From Hanleya hanleyi (lineage: Eukaryota > Mollusca > Polyplacophora > Lepidopleurida > Hanleyidae): 64,000 nucleotides of DNA. Location of the stretch: contig JAVTVY010033629.1 of assembly GCA_036873755.1 (NCBI GenBank), positions 62,001-126,000 on the forward strand, read 5' to 3'. Each line of letters begins with the position of its first letter. Position 1 is the first letter of the stretch. Below, piece by piece: positions 20,507 to 30,044 of the stretch. Under the pieces are notes generated by a model. The model saw only the letters and a program-made list of their open reading frames with translations. It made no database searches and was not told the origin of the DNA. The position numbers and the translations under genes are program-made.

Positions 20507-21454
20507 CCATATTTTTTGTGTTAAGGTTACGCAGATTTGGTTCTCCCAGTCTTGATAAATTAATATCTTATCAATGCTCCCGCTATGTACATATCCAAAT
20601 GAGGGAGCAGATAGGATTTAATTTTAATTTGAGTGTGGTTCTCCTTAAACACTGTCAAATCAAGTTTGCGGAACCTCTAGGCAACCCATTACCATTCACC
20701 ATAACATCACTTCCCTGATTACATGGAACTGGAGATATCGCAACTAACAAAAGCTAACAGATGAACAGACATGATGGACAGAAATTGTGATTGTAATATA
20801 CAACCTCTTATTTTGACGGGCATATAAAATGGTGGGTTTGTCAGTATATCTGAGTTTCTTATCATTAGATGCTGTTGTCAACACTTATAGCATACGTATG
20901 GTGCTCAGGCCACCATACCATAGAAAGACACACACGGTGCCACTTTTAAAATAATGTCATTGATGAAACTAATTAATTCTATTAAAATTTAGATGACATC
21001 CAAAGGACAATGTGCAGGAACATTGCAAGACATATAGAATAGTGCCAGTTGTGATAACCTCTTCGTCTGACCCTTACTGGGCCTGTGTACCAGGTTCTTT
21101 CAACACTGAACAGGTGTAGTTTCTCTCCATGAAACTGTGTGTGGACAACAGCCGGACTATATAAGCACCAACATGTACAATATGATATAACCGGCTATCC
21201 TCGCTTCATTCTCGTACATCAGATTGCATACCTCCTAAGGTCAAAGTGCACTGACAGTTTTGGAGCAAATTCTGACATTCTAAACATAGAGAAACCAATC
21301 CCAGTGCATTTAATGGAGGCTCGAATTTAACCAACCAGTGCAGTGCTAGCTAGACCACTTGTTATCATAGTCTGCTCAGGGTCCCAAATAATACAGGTAA
21401 AATCTTATGGTATATGATGTCAGCCGAGAGGTAGCTGTTTGTAGAGTCATGCTC
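20507..21454. other. Spacer between P1 and P2, no gene seen
   Basis: A stretch of about 950 bp of AT-rich host-like DNA. The short frames at 20518-20718 and 21139-21330 have no recognisable features. Confidence 0.45.
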
Positions 21455-23745
21455 AGTAGTATAGTCTACCATTTTAAAGCCACATTTTGCCGGGGGAGAT
21501 AACTCTTGCATCCACCAGGGGGCGCTGTTTCCAGGTTAAAGTATAGGAAGCGGCCATTTACGGCCTTTGACCTCTGAGGCCGTGTAGAGGTCAAGGCCGC
21601 TATAGTTCCAACAGGTGGCGCCCCCTCTTTCACCTCGAATTCCTCCGCGGTGATGCGGTCTTGCGGTGATGTGGTCGCGGGAAAAACCTTCCGCGGAGAA
21701 AAAGTAGTGCCCAGATTTCAAATACGCTGCATGGTCCGATTGGGTCGAATGAGGTATCAAAGTGAAGCATTCGTGAAGGGGCATCCAGTCATGGGTGGGT
21801 GCATGTAAAATTAGGATTTTTCCCGAAACTATAAAAAGCGGAATACGGACTTTACCCCAGAAATAGGGGAAAACCCCTATCAACTCTAGCCAAAAGGGCT
21901 AATATCGGTCCCCGGGCTTATCGGGGCCTGCCTATCAAGTCAATGGGGTGGGTGCATGTAAAATTAGGATTTTTTCCCGAAACTATAAAAAGCGGAACTC
22001 GGACTTTACCCCTACAATAGGGGTCTGTATTATACAATATAAGGGAAAATGCCTGTATGGGGGGAGGGTGGTCAAATTTATTTTGTGGGCTTTACTATGG
22101 CTTGTGGGGTCTCGTTTTTCTCGTCTCGCCAAGAAAATGACAATGGGAAGGGTCCCGGGGCGAATCGGTGAAATTTTTGGGAAAAGTCACTGAGGTCTGT
22201 ATATAGGCTCATACTGGCTATATGGGGGGAGGGGTGGTCAATTTTTTTTGTGGGCTTTACTATGGGTTGAGGGGTCTCGTTTTTCTCGTCTCGCCGAGAA
22301 AAACACAATGGGAGGGATCCCGGAGCGAAGCGGTGAAATTTTTGGAAAAGTCACCGAGGTCTGTATATAGGCCTATAGGCTGGCTATGGGGGTATAGGTC
22401 CAACCTGGAAAATTCACACACGTTCATTGTGATATGGGTTGTTTGGTCTTGTTTTTCACGTCTCGTCATTTAGAACACGATGGGAAGGGTCCCGAAGCGA
22501 AACGGTGAATTTTTTGGAAAAGTGCCATATAGGCTCATATAGCTCCATAGGCTGGCTATGGGGGATATGTCCAACCTGGGAAATTCACACACGTTCATTG
22601 TGATATGGGTTGTTTGGTCTTGTTTTTCACGTCTCGTCATTTAGAACACGTTGGGAAGGGTCCCGGAGCGAAACGGTGAAAGTTTTGGAAAAGTACCATA
22701 TAACCCATATAGTCCCACAGGCTGGCCATGGGGGTATAGGTCCAACCTGGGAAATTCACACACGTTCATTGTGATATGGGTTGCTTGGATTTGTTTTTCA
22801 CGTCTCGTGATTTAGAACACGATGGGAAGGGTCCCGGAGCGAAACAGTGAAATTTTTGGAAAAAGTCACCGAGGCCTGGGTAGGCCCATAGGCCTATACT
22901 GCATGGCTATGGGTGTATAGGTCCATACGGGGTGGACGTTTTGGGATCTAGGTGGGCCACTAATGGTCCGATGGGGTCGAGTGAGGTATCAATGTGAAGC
23001 CTATGTAAGGGGGCATCTGACGGGGTGAGTGCGGGTTGAAATATCGTCACTCTGCGCATGCGCAGTGGACAAAGACGTTTTGGGGTCTAGGTGGGCCACT
23101 AGTGGGCCGATGGGATCGAGTGAGGTATCCATGTGAAGCCTATGTGAGGGGGCTAGACTAGGGTGTCGTTTCCATTCTGCTGCGCAGGTCACATGGATTC
23201 TGACATCACTTCCGGGTTTCACCTCCAAACCCAGAAGAGTTCCAATTCTTCCCGTACACGTAGGATCCGAATGTTCAACCTCCGGGGTTTTTCCCGGCCC
23301 GGTCCGCCCCGGCCGCAGCGCGCGCGGGTTATCCGGAAGTGCGTTGGTGAATCCGCAGCGCGCGCGCGCATGAAGACCCTCATACATACCCCAATGCAGG
23401 CGCAGACGTGATGTGCTCGGATGATAGACACGGACGTCGCCGAGAAAAACACATACAACTCGTCAGATACAGTCGCCCCGCTCAAGACCCTCATACATAC
23501 CCGAAAAGATACGGACGTTACCGAAAAGACACGGACTTTACCGAAAAGACACGGACGTACCCGAAAAGACACGAAGGTGAACGACATTGTGGAAAAACCC
23601 CACAGACAGGTTATTACATGCATTCCTATGATGTTCACAGGTTACGTCCATTCACGAAGGGCCGTCACAGGGCGTAGTAGAAAAAGCGCATTTCTAACCT
23701 TATTGACCGTATGGCGCAAGCGAGTATAACAAGTGCCCATGACTT
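21455..23745. repeat. Left terminal inverted repeat region of P2
   Basis: Homologous in reverse complement to 32205-34624, although internal array lengths differ. Blocks in order: the terminal 370 bp, two copies of a ~148-bp unit (21790-22020), the ~170-bp array (22025-22920), two NRF1-type units (22930-23190), GC-rich CGCG sequence (23290-23370) and an 18-bp minisatellite (23485-23580). Confidence 0.8.
22025..22920. repeat. ~170-bp tandem array in P2 left TIR
   Basis: About five units. Each has GGGCTTTACTATGG or its variant GTTCATTGTGATATGGGTTG, then TCTCGTCTCGCC-like sequence, then GGGAAGGGTCCCGGAGCGAA and GGTGAAATTTTTGG. The matching array in the right TIR (33250-33560) has only about two units. 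The same family occurs in P3 at 42240-42800 and 49440-49990. Confidence 0.75.
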
Positions 23746-23775
23746 GGTGTATAAAACCCTACCCAACAGGTACAC

Positions 23776-23782
23776 TATAAAG
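23776..23782 (+). promoter_or_regulatory. TATA box of the first P2 gene
   Basis: TACACTATAAAGCCACC lies 42 nt before the ATG at 23818. A second box, GTGTATAAAACCC, lies 26 bp upstream (23750-23756). Confidence 0.6.
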
Positions 23783-23817
23783 CCACCTCTCTAACCGTTC
23801 GCATTCCATTCCCCACC

Positions 23818-24528
23818 ATGGCAGCGAGCGGAACAGAGCTTGCGTTATTCCAACTGACGTCCGACGTCTACCTCATCGTCAGTGACGATCACCTGGAGCT
23901 GGTCCAAGACGCACCGCAGAAGGTGAAGATTTTGTTATCGCTATCAGGCTGGACTCTATTGACACGATTGTTACAGGGAAAAGAGCCCGAAAGGGATTTC
24001 ATGCACGTGGAAGTCGGCGTGCACATACGCACTGCTGGAGAGGATTGCCTTTTTCCCCGGTTGGAACAGAGTGGAGGTACCTATATCACACTCTGTCCAC
24101 CCTTATGGATGGCACTGAAAGATGTACTCCCCGAGGTGAATGACTTACTAAACCCCGAAGTGAAAGAAGGGACTGTGGCTACCCGGAGGCTTACAGCTGG
24201 CTGCACCCTATTGTTGTACCCCCAACGAGTGGACCTCATCGATAGCGGACTTAGGTGTTGGTGTACGCCTGAACCCAAAGCGCAAGTCTCTTTGTCATTG
24301 GAAGGATGGATCACCTTGAAACGGGTGTTGTTGGGTGACCTGCACGGTGATAGCATTCACCTGTGTGACGACGTCTACATTTTCTGCGGTCCCTTTTTCG
24401 CCCGACTCGTCTGTCTGAACGACGGTGGTTTTACCCTGGACCCCTATCTATGGACGGCTTTGGAACAAGTAGTCCCCATTGTCGATAAGGTACCTTCTCT
24501 ACAGGAGCCACATAACCCATCAGAATAG
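23818..24528 (+). CDS. Two-unit GW/GPFF/LW-family protein (possibly PC4-like)
   Basis: A 236-residue protein made of two divergent copies of one about 110-residue unit. Unit pattern: hydrophobic strands, S-x-x-GW-x-x-L-x-R-(L/V)-L-x-G, a second strand pair, PFF-x-RL or equivalent, then a glycine-containing turn and FTLDPYLWTALEQVVP or ITLCPPLWMALKDVLP. The strand-turn-strand-helix end with a conserved Trp recalls the ssDNA-binding PC4/SUB1 fold (a G-x-L-x-P-x-x-W-x-x-L pattern). This is my inference, not a recognised match. Single-unit relatives lie at 25039 and 25511. The gene is deleted from P1. A role in genome binding or transcription would fit. Confidence 0.7.
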   Translation: MAASGTELALFQLTSDVYLIVSDDHLELVQDAPQKVKILLSLSGWTLLTRLLQGKEPERDFMHVEVGVHIRTAGEDCLFPRLEQSGGTYITLCPPLWMALKDVLPEVNDLLNPEVKEGTVATRRLTAGCTLLLYPQRVDLIDSGLRCWCTPEPKAQVSLSLEGWITLKRVLLGDLHGDSIHLCDDVYIFCGPFFARLVCLNDGGFTLDPYLWTALEQVVPIVDKVPSLQEPHNPSE

Positions 24529-24586
24529 TACGTATCACGGACTACACCCGTAGAGCTACATATAGACGCGCATGTGTGACATGGTC

Positions 24587-24593
24587 TATAAAA
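24587..24593 (+). promoter_or_regulatory. TATA box of the 24640 gene
   Basis: GGTCTATAAAACACG lies 53 nt before the ATG. Confidence 0.6.
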
Positions 24594-24639
24594 CACGTCC
24601 CTCTGGATCCCACACCTTCATTTCTACGGTTGCAGAGCC

Positions 24640-24966
24640 ATGACGGAGATCCAGCCCTATGCGACTCACATTTTACAGCATGCCACCGTGGTTAATTCAC
24701 TCACGGGTTACCGAGCAGTGGTCCGGTCCATGTTTGCAGACGGCGACGACAACGAGGGGCGATGCCAGATCCTGAAAGAGTTCACAGAAGCGTTCCTCGA
24801 CAGAGTGCACTCGATGGAGAGGTGTGCCATCACTCACCACTACTGGACTATGACAGCCATCCTTGATGCTCGGGCTATGGACGACGAGCGCTCACGCCGG
24901 AACCCGCGACGGCTGGTTGGCCTCACAATAGTCTGTGCCCTATTGACCCTGGCGCTGTGGCATTGA
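24640..24966 (+). CDS. Small tail-anchored protein, function unknown (P2 copy)
   Basis: The full-length counterpart of 8140-8466, with the same 108-residue length. Most amino-acid differences are conservative and the C-terminal hydrophobic segment (LVGLTIVCALLTLALW) is kept. It sits between the two-unit protein and two single-unit relatives. I do not recognise the family. The basic-then-hydrophobic C-terminus implies membrane insertion with the bulk facing the cytoplasm. Confidence 0.7.
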   Translation: MTEIQPYATHILQHATVVNSLTGYRAVVRSMFADGDDNEGRCQILKEFTEAFLDRVHSMERCAITHHYWTMTAILDARAMDDERSRRNPRRLVGLTIVCALLTLALWH

Positions 24967-25038
24967 CAGTGGGACCTTACCATAAATACGAGGGTCAGAC
25001 AGAGTGTGTGTCATTCAACGTTCGTCATTGGATCAAGC

Positions 25039-25470
25039 ATGTCAGCAGTCCTACGAGCCATCCTTCCCCTTACACCCCGGGTGGGGTTACACGTCTATGA
25101 AGATAACGTGTTGAGCAGCGAGCTCGATGGACACCTCATCCACATAGACAATGCCATCTACGTACACCGTGGACCCTTCTTCCCACGCCTGGGCCGCTAC
25201 CAAGACCCTACGCGAGGCTTCACCTTAGACCCCGATCTGTGGACAGCCTTCGAGAAAGTGGTGCCCATCGTGGACCAGCTGTTTACACCGGATGAGCGGT
25301 CATCAGACGAGTTGGAGTGGGCTCGTGCCCTGAGAGAAGCGGCGGCAGAACCCAATGAACAAATATCTAGCCATGAACCAGACGACGATGCCATTGATTA
25401 CCCGGCTAGACTCAGTCAGCCCAGTGACATGACCACCCGATCCTTTGATCTCACGGGGTTCTCCCTATAA
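25039..25470 (+). CDS. GW/GPFF/LW-family protein, internally shortened (P2 copy 1)
   Basis: The ATG at 25039 is chosen because it lies 57 nt behind CATAAATA (24981-24988) and begins a conserved LTPRVGLHVYED strand also seen in relatives. After about 17 residues the frame jumps to SSELDGHLIHI, so the segment holding the first GW motif (present in P1) is deleted in frame. The second half is complete: YVHRGPFFPRL, GFTLDPDLWTAFEKVVP, then an acidic Ser/Asp-rich tail. Its TAA stop lies inside the next gene's TATA box. Confidence 0.65.
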   Translation: MSAVLRAILPLTPRVGLHVYEDNVLSSELDGHLIHIDNAIYVHRGPFFPRLGRYQDPTRGFTLDPDLWTAFEKVVPIVDQLFTPDERSSDELEWARALREAAAEPNEQISSHEPDDDAIDYPARLSQPSDMTTRSFDLTGFSL

Positions 25471-25473
25471 ATA
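25466..25473 (+). promoter_or_regulatory. TATA box overlapping a stop codon
   Basis: TCCCTATAAATACGAG: the upstream stop TAA (25468-25470) is part of TATAAATA. The next ATG is 45 nt downstream at 25511. Confidence 0.6.
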
Positions 25474-25510
25474 CGAGAGAGTCAAATCTGGTACCATTCA
25501 CGTACTGACC

Positions 25511-25981
25511 ATGGCGGTGCATATACTACTGGCGTATCTCAGCTTGACCCCCGAGGTTTTCCTGCACGTTTATACTGATAAGGTCGATATCATGGAGGAG
25601 GTGGGAGACATCGGTGATGCGGACCCTACACAACCGTGCCCGGCCCACATTCGTCTGTCCCGGGAGGGCTGGACCAAATTCAAACGGGTGTTGTCTGGTG
25701 AACTGGACGGCGATCTCATCCACTTGTGTCACGATGTGTACATCCGACGCGGCCTTTTCTTTGCTCAATTGGCTCGGCTAGATGGGGGTACAGTGCATTT
25801 TACCCTTCACCCTGATCTATGGTCTGCATTTGAAGATGCCGTGGTAGATGTGGATCAAGTGCTTATCAAGCGGTCATCAGACGAGTTGGACTGGTCATTT
25901 ACCATGGACACTGTGGAAGCCAACAAAGAAAATCAGAAAGAAACTCCGGCCCAAGAAATACCCGTTATAAATAAACGATAG
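25511..25981 (+). CDS. GW/GPFF/LW-family protein (P2 copy 2, intact)
   Basis: A 156-residue single-unit member. The start at 25511 (GACCATGG) is preferred over upstream in-frame codons because of the TATA spacing and conservation with P1. Visible are the LTPEVFLHVYTDKV strand, LSREGWTKFKRVLSG, a strand pair ending VYIRRGLFFAQLARLDGG, HPDLWSAFEDAVVDVDQVL, and a charged tail. It is the cleanest representative of the family in the window and the best query for remote-homology search. The integrase TATA box lies in its last codons. Confidence 0.72.
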   Translation: MAVHILLAYLSLTPEVFLHVYTDKVDIMEEVGDIGDADPTQPCPAHIRLSREGWTKFKRVLSGELDGDLIHLCHDVYIRRGLFFAQLARLDGGTVHFTLHPDLWSAFEDAVVDVDQVLIKRSSDELDWSFTMDTVEANKENQKETPAQEIPVINKR

Positions 25982-26008
25982 AGCCAGGGTCCATCATCAT
26001 TTGTCACT

Positions 26009-27142
26009 ATGAAGCGCTGGGAGAAGGTGTTGGATAACTTATACTACAGTCCCGACAGTCGTCTGGCGGCCTATAGTGCATTGTCGGCTCATTATCGAGC
26101 GGCCAAACCCCAGGGGATACAACGTGCCCAAGTCCGAGATTGGTTAAGAAAACAAGACACCTATACCTTACATCGATCTGTCCGTCGCCATTTTCTACGG
26201 AACCGGGTCATCGTGGGAGGACTAGATGCCCAATGGCAAGCGGATTTGGTCGATATGAGTGCATTTGCCAAACACAACGATGGGAAACGGTATATCTTGA
26301 CGTGCATCGATATCCTATCGAAGTATGCGTGGGTGGTACCCATCCGGACGAAAACGGGGGCGAATCTCATAGCGGCGTTCAAGGACATCTTCAAGACCGG
26401 GCGCAAACCTTTGTATTTGCAAACCGACGAAGGCACGGAATTCCTCAACAGACCGTTCCAAGCCTTACTCAAGAAACAGAAGGTCTTCTTCTTCCATACC
26501 TACGACGAGACCAAGGCTTCCGTGGTGGAAAGGTTCACCAGGACATTCAAAGGCCGTATGTATAAATATTTCACCTATAAGAATACAAGGCGGTACGTCG
26601 ATGTTCTCCCAAAACTTGTGAGTGGTTACAATCGAGCCTATCACCGGAGTATAGAGAGAGCCCCCATTACCGTGAGCCAACGCAATGAAGCCGAAGTCCG
26701 GCGTGTCTTGTACCCCATACAATCGCAACGAGCACCGAAGGAGATGTTCAAGGTCGGGGACCCTGTACGGATCACTAAAGTCAAGGGCAAGTTCGAGAAA
26801 AGTTACTTGCCTAACTGGAGCGATTAGCACTTCCTGATTAAACGGCGCCTACCCCGACAGCAGCGAGTCTATGAACTGGAAGATCTTCAAGGGGAACCGT
26901 TGCTAGGGACGTTTTACGAGATGGAATTACAGCCTGTCGTAAAAACACAGCAAGACTACTACACGGTGGAGCAGATTTTGAAAACGTCGACGTGGCAAAC
27001 TGTTTCATTTCGTGAAATGGCAAGGCTGGCCCAGTTCCTTCAATTCCTGGGTCGCAGCCAACCAGGTGAAACGACTATAAAGCCTACTACTACCGTCATC
27101 CTTCATTCCACGGTGCTATGGACAAGCAGCAGCTGCCTCTGA
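26009..27142 (+). pseudogene. Polinton integrase (P2 copy, one in-frame stop)
   Basis: Open for 272 residues, then a TAG at 26825-26827 where P1 has GAG; the same frame continues to 27142. The catalytic triad is visible in the first part: Asp in ADLVDMSAF, Asp in LQTDEGTEF, Glu in SVVERFTRTF about 36 residues later. The SH3-like C-terminal part (YELEDLQGEPLLG, FYEMELQPV) lies after the stop. The family joins element ends to target DNA. The 3' end overlaps the TATA box and start of the next gene. Read as a single-stop pseudogene; readthrough cannot be judged. Confidence 0.85.
27076..27082 (+). promoter_or_regulatory. TATA box of the 27118 gene
   Basis: CGACTATAAAGCC lies 42 nt before the ATG at 27118. 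Confidence 0.55.
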
Positions 27143-27558
27143 ACACAGCGTCTCCCAAAACGCGCAAAGCGCAAGTGGGCTTTGTGACCATAGTGCTAAC
27201 CCTGCTGAGTGTGTTGTACGGAGGTGTGTTTTACGACGTAGCCTATGTCAGCACGTTACTTAACCAATTGAGAACACCAGCCATCAGTGAAACCGGTCTA
27301 CAGATAGCACCAGTCAACCCCGTATCGAGCCCAGTCATCACCACACCACGTGTACAAGCCACAACGAGCTCCACACCAAGCTGCACACCTACACCTAAGT
27401 ACACCCACTACGTCTGAAGACCCACCGGATTTCATCCCTCACAGTGAACAGACAACGACGACCAATGTTGTACCCACCACCATCATCACTCGCAGTGAAC
27501 AGACAACGACGACCGACGTTGTACCCACCACCACCACCACTCCAGTTCACTCGTACTA
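27118..27558 (+). pseudogene. Thr-rich membrane protein (P2 copy, frameshifted)
   Basis: The first 99 residues are open and contain the same basic start and hydrophobic segment (VGFVTIVLTLLSVLYGG) as P1. One extra T near 27400, relative to P1, shifts the frame, and the Thr-rich stalk with two HSEQ/RSEQ-TTTT repeats continues in another frame to the stop after PVHSY. The stalk has one more repeat than P1, so repeat number varies between elements. Confidence 0.65.
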
Positions 27559-27603
27559 AATTTACAAGAACGGATTACCACGACAGCGGATACACCTCCA
27601 ACC

Positions 27604-28209
27604 ATGGACCCCCGTTGGCAGCATCCCTTCACTTGCGTCATCGCAGGACCGACGGGTTCCGGCAAAACGCACTTCGTCAGGAAGCTCCTTCAACACGCCG
27701 ACAGCATGATCACCCCACCCATTGCCCGAGTCGTGTGGTGTTACGGAGAATGCCAGGCAGCGTATGCAGCAATGCCCCACATCACGTTCGTGGAAGGACT
27801 ACCCAACCTGGCCGATTTGGAACCGGGCTTAGTGGTTCTGGATGATCTGATGGCAGGGACGGACAGTCGGGTCACCCAACTCTTTACCAAAGGCAGCCAT
27901 CATCGACGGCTCAGCATCATCTACATTATGCAGAATCTCTTCAGTAAAAACAAAGAACATCGGAACATCAGCTTAAATGCCCACTACATGGTGGTCTTCA
28001 AAAACCCGAGAGATACCACTCAACTGCTGCACCTGGCGAGACAGATGTACCCTGGACGCACTGCGTTTGCGTTGGAAGCCTTTAAAGATGCGACAACCCA
28101 TCAGCACGGGTATATGCTCTTCGACCTCAAGCAAGCCACCCCCGATCACCTTCGACTACGCACCGGCATCTTTCCCGGAGAGACTCACCACGTGTACATG
28201 CAAAAATAA
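27604..28209 (+). CDS. Genome-packaging ATPase (A32/FtsK-like)
   Basis: A 201-residue P-loop ATPase of the viral packaging type conserved in Polintons and related double-jelly-roll viruses. Walker A is GPTGSGKTHFV (about residues 15-25); Walker B is LVVLDDLM (about 77-84). Then come LFTKGSHHRRLSIIYIMQNLF with the conserved Gln-Asn sensor, and HYMVVFKNPRDTTQL. It would translocate element DNA into a capsid. The start follows ACCATGG. A separate AATAAA (28269) follows, so it appears to be its own transcript. Confidence 0.88.
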   Translation: MDPRWQHPFTCVIAGPTGSGKTHFVRKLLQHADSMITPPIARVVWCYGECQAAYAAMPHITFVEGLPNLADLEPGLVVLDDLMAGTDSRVTQLFTKGSHHRRLSIIYIMQNLFSKNKEHRNISLNAHYMVVFKNPRDTTQLLHLARQMYPGRTAFALEAFKDATTHQHGYMLFDLKQATPDHLRLRTGIFPGETHHVYMQK

Positions 28210-28268
28210 TGTAAACACACCCACAGTAGCTCCCCCAGCTGGGGTATGTGTGTTTTGATGATGGGGAT

Positions 28269-28274
28269 AATAAA
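28269..28274 (+). terminator. AATAAA after the ATPase gene
   Basis: GGGATAATAAAAGAATG lies 60 bp past the ATPase stop and before the next TATA-like box. Confidence 0.5.
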
Positions 28275-28321
28275 AGAATGAATACCACATCATGGTTGAC
28301 TTTGTCTCTGTTCTCTGAGGT

Positions 28322-28330
28322 GGATAAATA
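28322..28330 (+). promoter_or_regulatory. TATA-like box of the morphogenesis gene cluster
   Basis: GTGGATAAATAGGGC lies about 36-42 nt before the ATG at 28364, matching the spacing of the front genes. No comparable box was seen between the following six overlapping genes. Confidence 0.4.
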
Positions 28331-28363
28331 GGGCAGGGTTGTGGGTTCTAGCATTAGTTGTAC

Positions 28364-28708
28364 ATGATGTCTGCGCGAGTACGGAAGCACGCCCCGACGC
28401 TCCGTGTATTGAAGACGGCCCCACCCAAGTTGGTCCGAACCATTGTACGCGGTGCGGACCCTGACCTTGTACGCTGTCTGTGCGAGATCAGGTACAACCT
28501 GTTAAAAGGCAACGTACCACTGACTCCGGATCAGAAGACCAAGTTGACCAAGCATAAGACAGGTCTCCGAACCTTAGTCCAGAAGCGAGTCTCTCAAACA
28601 CAAAAGAAAAAGGTGTTACAGAAAGGTGGCTTTCTCGGGGCCATCTTAGCACCGTTGGCCGCTTCCGTGTTGGGTCCAGTATTGGGTGGACTCTTCGGCC
28701 GACAATGA
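28364..28708 (+). CDS. Basic protein with Gly/hydrophobic tail (pX/core-like)
   Basis: 114 residues. ATG codons occur at 28364 and 28367. The first 85 residues are highly basic (many Lys/Arg) and the end is GGFLGAILAPLAASVLGPVL, a glycine-rich amphipathic or membrane-active segment. Small basic proteins with such a C-terminus are regular members of the Polinton structural block and have been compared with adenovirus core or minor proteins. The stop overlaps the next start (ATGA). Confidence 0.65.
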   Translation: MMSARVRKHAPTLRVLKTAPPKLVRTIVRGADPDLVRCLCEIRYNLLKGNVPLTPDQKTKLTKHKTGLRTLVQKRVSQTQKKKVLQKGGFLGAILAPLAASVLGPVLGGLFGRQ

Positions 28709-29457
28709 ACCAAACGAAAACAATGGTCCTCGTCGAACCTCGGCTCCTTCAAAACCTCCAATTGCCGTACCCAGTCCCACATACGGTGAAGACGATAAAC
28801 ACCCTCGATGAAGAGATGCGTCAGATCTTACAACGACCGGGGTTACGCGATAGTGAGAAAGTACAACGGTACAATGAGACGCTTCAACGGTACATGACGT
28901 TCATGGACCAATACAAAACCCTATCTACACCAGCACCACCACCACCACGCGACACACCGCCGACCTCAGCACCGCTCCAACAGCCCTCATTACCAGGGGA
29001 ACCACCCACAGCCCCACAGTGGGTCGAAGACGAAGTCCTGAAGAGTGTACCTGCATCGTCCAAGAAACAAGCTGGCCTGGTATTACAACGAATGAAACAG
29101 AATCCTAACATGACATGGAATGATAAAGGTGAACTACTGGTACAGAATCAGGTGGTCCCGGGGACCCACATGACGGATTTAGTGAATGACCTGATGCGTC
29201 AACGCAGGTCGCACACGAATCCTCGAGGATGGGAGGTCTTCGCTCAAGGCTTGAAAGACATGCATGTACCACAGGAATTGGTGGGGAACCCACAGCGCTG
29301 GGCCTTTATCCAATCGCCCAGTTGTGCACGACGACTCTCACCACACCACGAGTGGGAACCGGAGTTACCCCCCAAAACACCACCATGGCGGGCACCTACT
29401 TTTTCACCCCTTTTACCACGCCACCCCCTGCAACCACCAAGATCTAAGTCACCGTGA
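28705..29457 (+). CDS. Conserved Polinton-cluster protein with Pro-rich linker
   Basis: Up to 250 residues. The N-terminal third is helical (DEEMRQILQRPGLRDSEKV, RYNETLQRYM) and a Pro-rich linker follows (about 75-105). The second half has the pattern MTDLVNDLMRQRR...GWEVFAQGLKDMHVPQELVGN-PQRW, which I recognise as recurring in the structural-gene block of invertebrate Polintons. Its function is unknown. Residues after PQRW (about 205 on) look out of register, and the frame overlaps the next gene by about 70 bp, so a late frameshift is likely. Confidence 0.6.
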   Translation: MNQTKTMVLVEPRLLQNLQLPYPVPHTVKTINTLDEEMRQILQRPGLRDSEKVQRYNETLQRYMTFMDQYKTLSTPAPPPPRDTPPTSAPLQQPSLPGEPPTAPQWVEDEVLKSVPASSKKQAGLVLQRMKQNPNMTWNDKGELLVQNQVVPGTHMTDLVNDLMRQRRSHTNPRGWEVFAQGLKDMHVPQELVGNPQRWAFIQSPSCARRLSPHHEWEPELPPKTPPWRAPTFSPLLPRHPLQPPRSKSP

Positions 29458-30044
29458 CCATCACGACGATTAGCGCTCAAGGGCTGGGAGAAGTATTAAA
29501 ACCAACAGCAGCAGCAGGAAAGCTCAGTCGTCATGTTTTACCTCACCCTACCCATAACAGCTCGGCTGATGTGTTTCCTGACAACACCTTGACCAAGTAC
29601 GTGACCCAGTTACCGCAACCGTTGCATTTACCTGGACGCTGGGAATGTGGACTCGTGGATATCCAATACCCTTACTCGTGGTACAACGTGCGAGCCAATG
29701 AAGTATGGTACGAGGTGACCTACGTAGGACAAGAAACTCGACTCAAACTACCCGAAGGTCAATACGATACCCCCAAGGAGTTCATGGGTGGACTGAGAAG
29801 ACTGATGCATTATAAATCTCTACGAGACGTCACGAATACTTCAAAACCCATAAAATCTTTCCCCTTAAAAAATCATGTGGACTTCGATTACAACGCACAC
29901 AACGACAAGGCCAATCTCACGCTCAGCCCCAACGTGAGTGTCGAACTCAGTCCTACCCTACAGCAAATGCTGGGTCTCGATCTACAGGGGAAAATGGTGC
30001 TGACACTTCATTTCCGTCAAGTCCGAGCGGTTCACTTTGCATAA
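29385..30044 (+). pseudogene. Penton-like minor capsid protein
   Basis: The frame starts at ACCATGG (29385), meets TAA at 29445-29447 after 20 residues, and is then open for about 198 residues. The open part has a single-jelly-roll style with VTQLPQPLHLPGRWECGLVD, YPYSWYNV, KLPEGQYDTPKEFMGGLRRL and VELSPTLQQMLGL. The L-P-x-x-W-x-x-(A/G)-L and LS..L..MLG patterns mark the penton protein of Polintons, which forms capsid vertices. It sits between the Pro-rich protein and the pVI-like gene, the usual order. The early stop makes the copy defective unless initiation is downstream. Confidence 0.75.
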
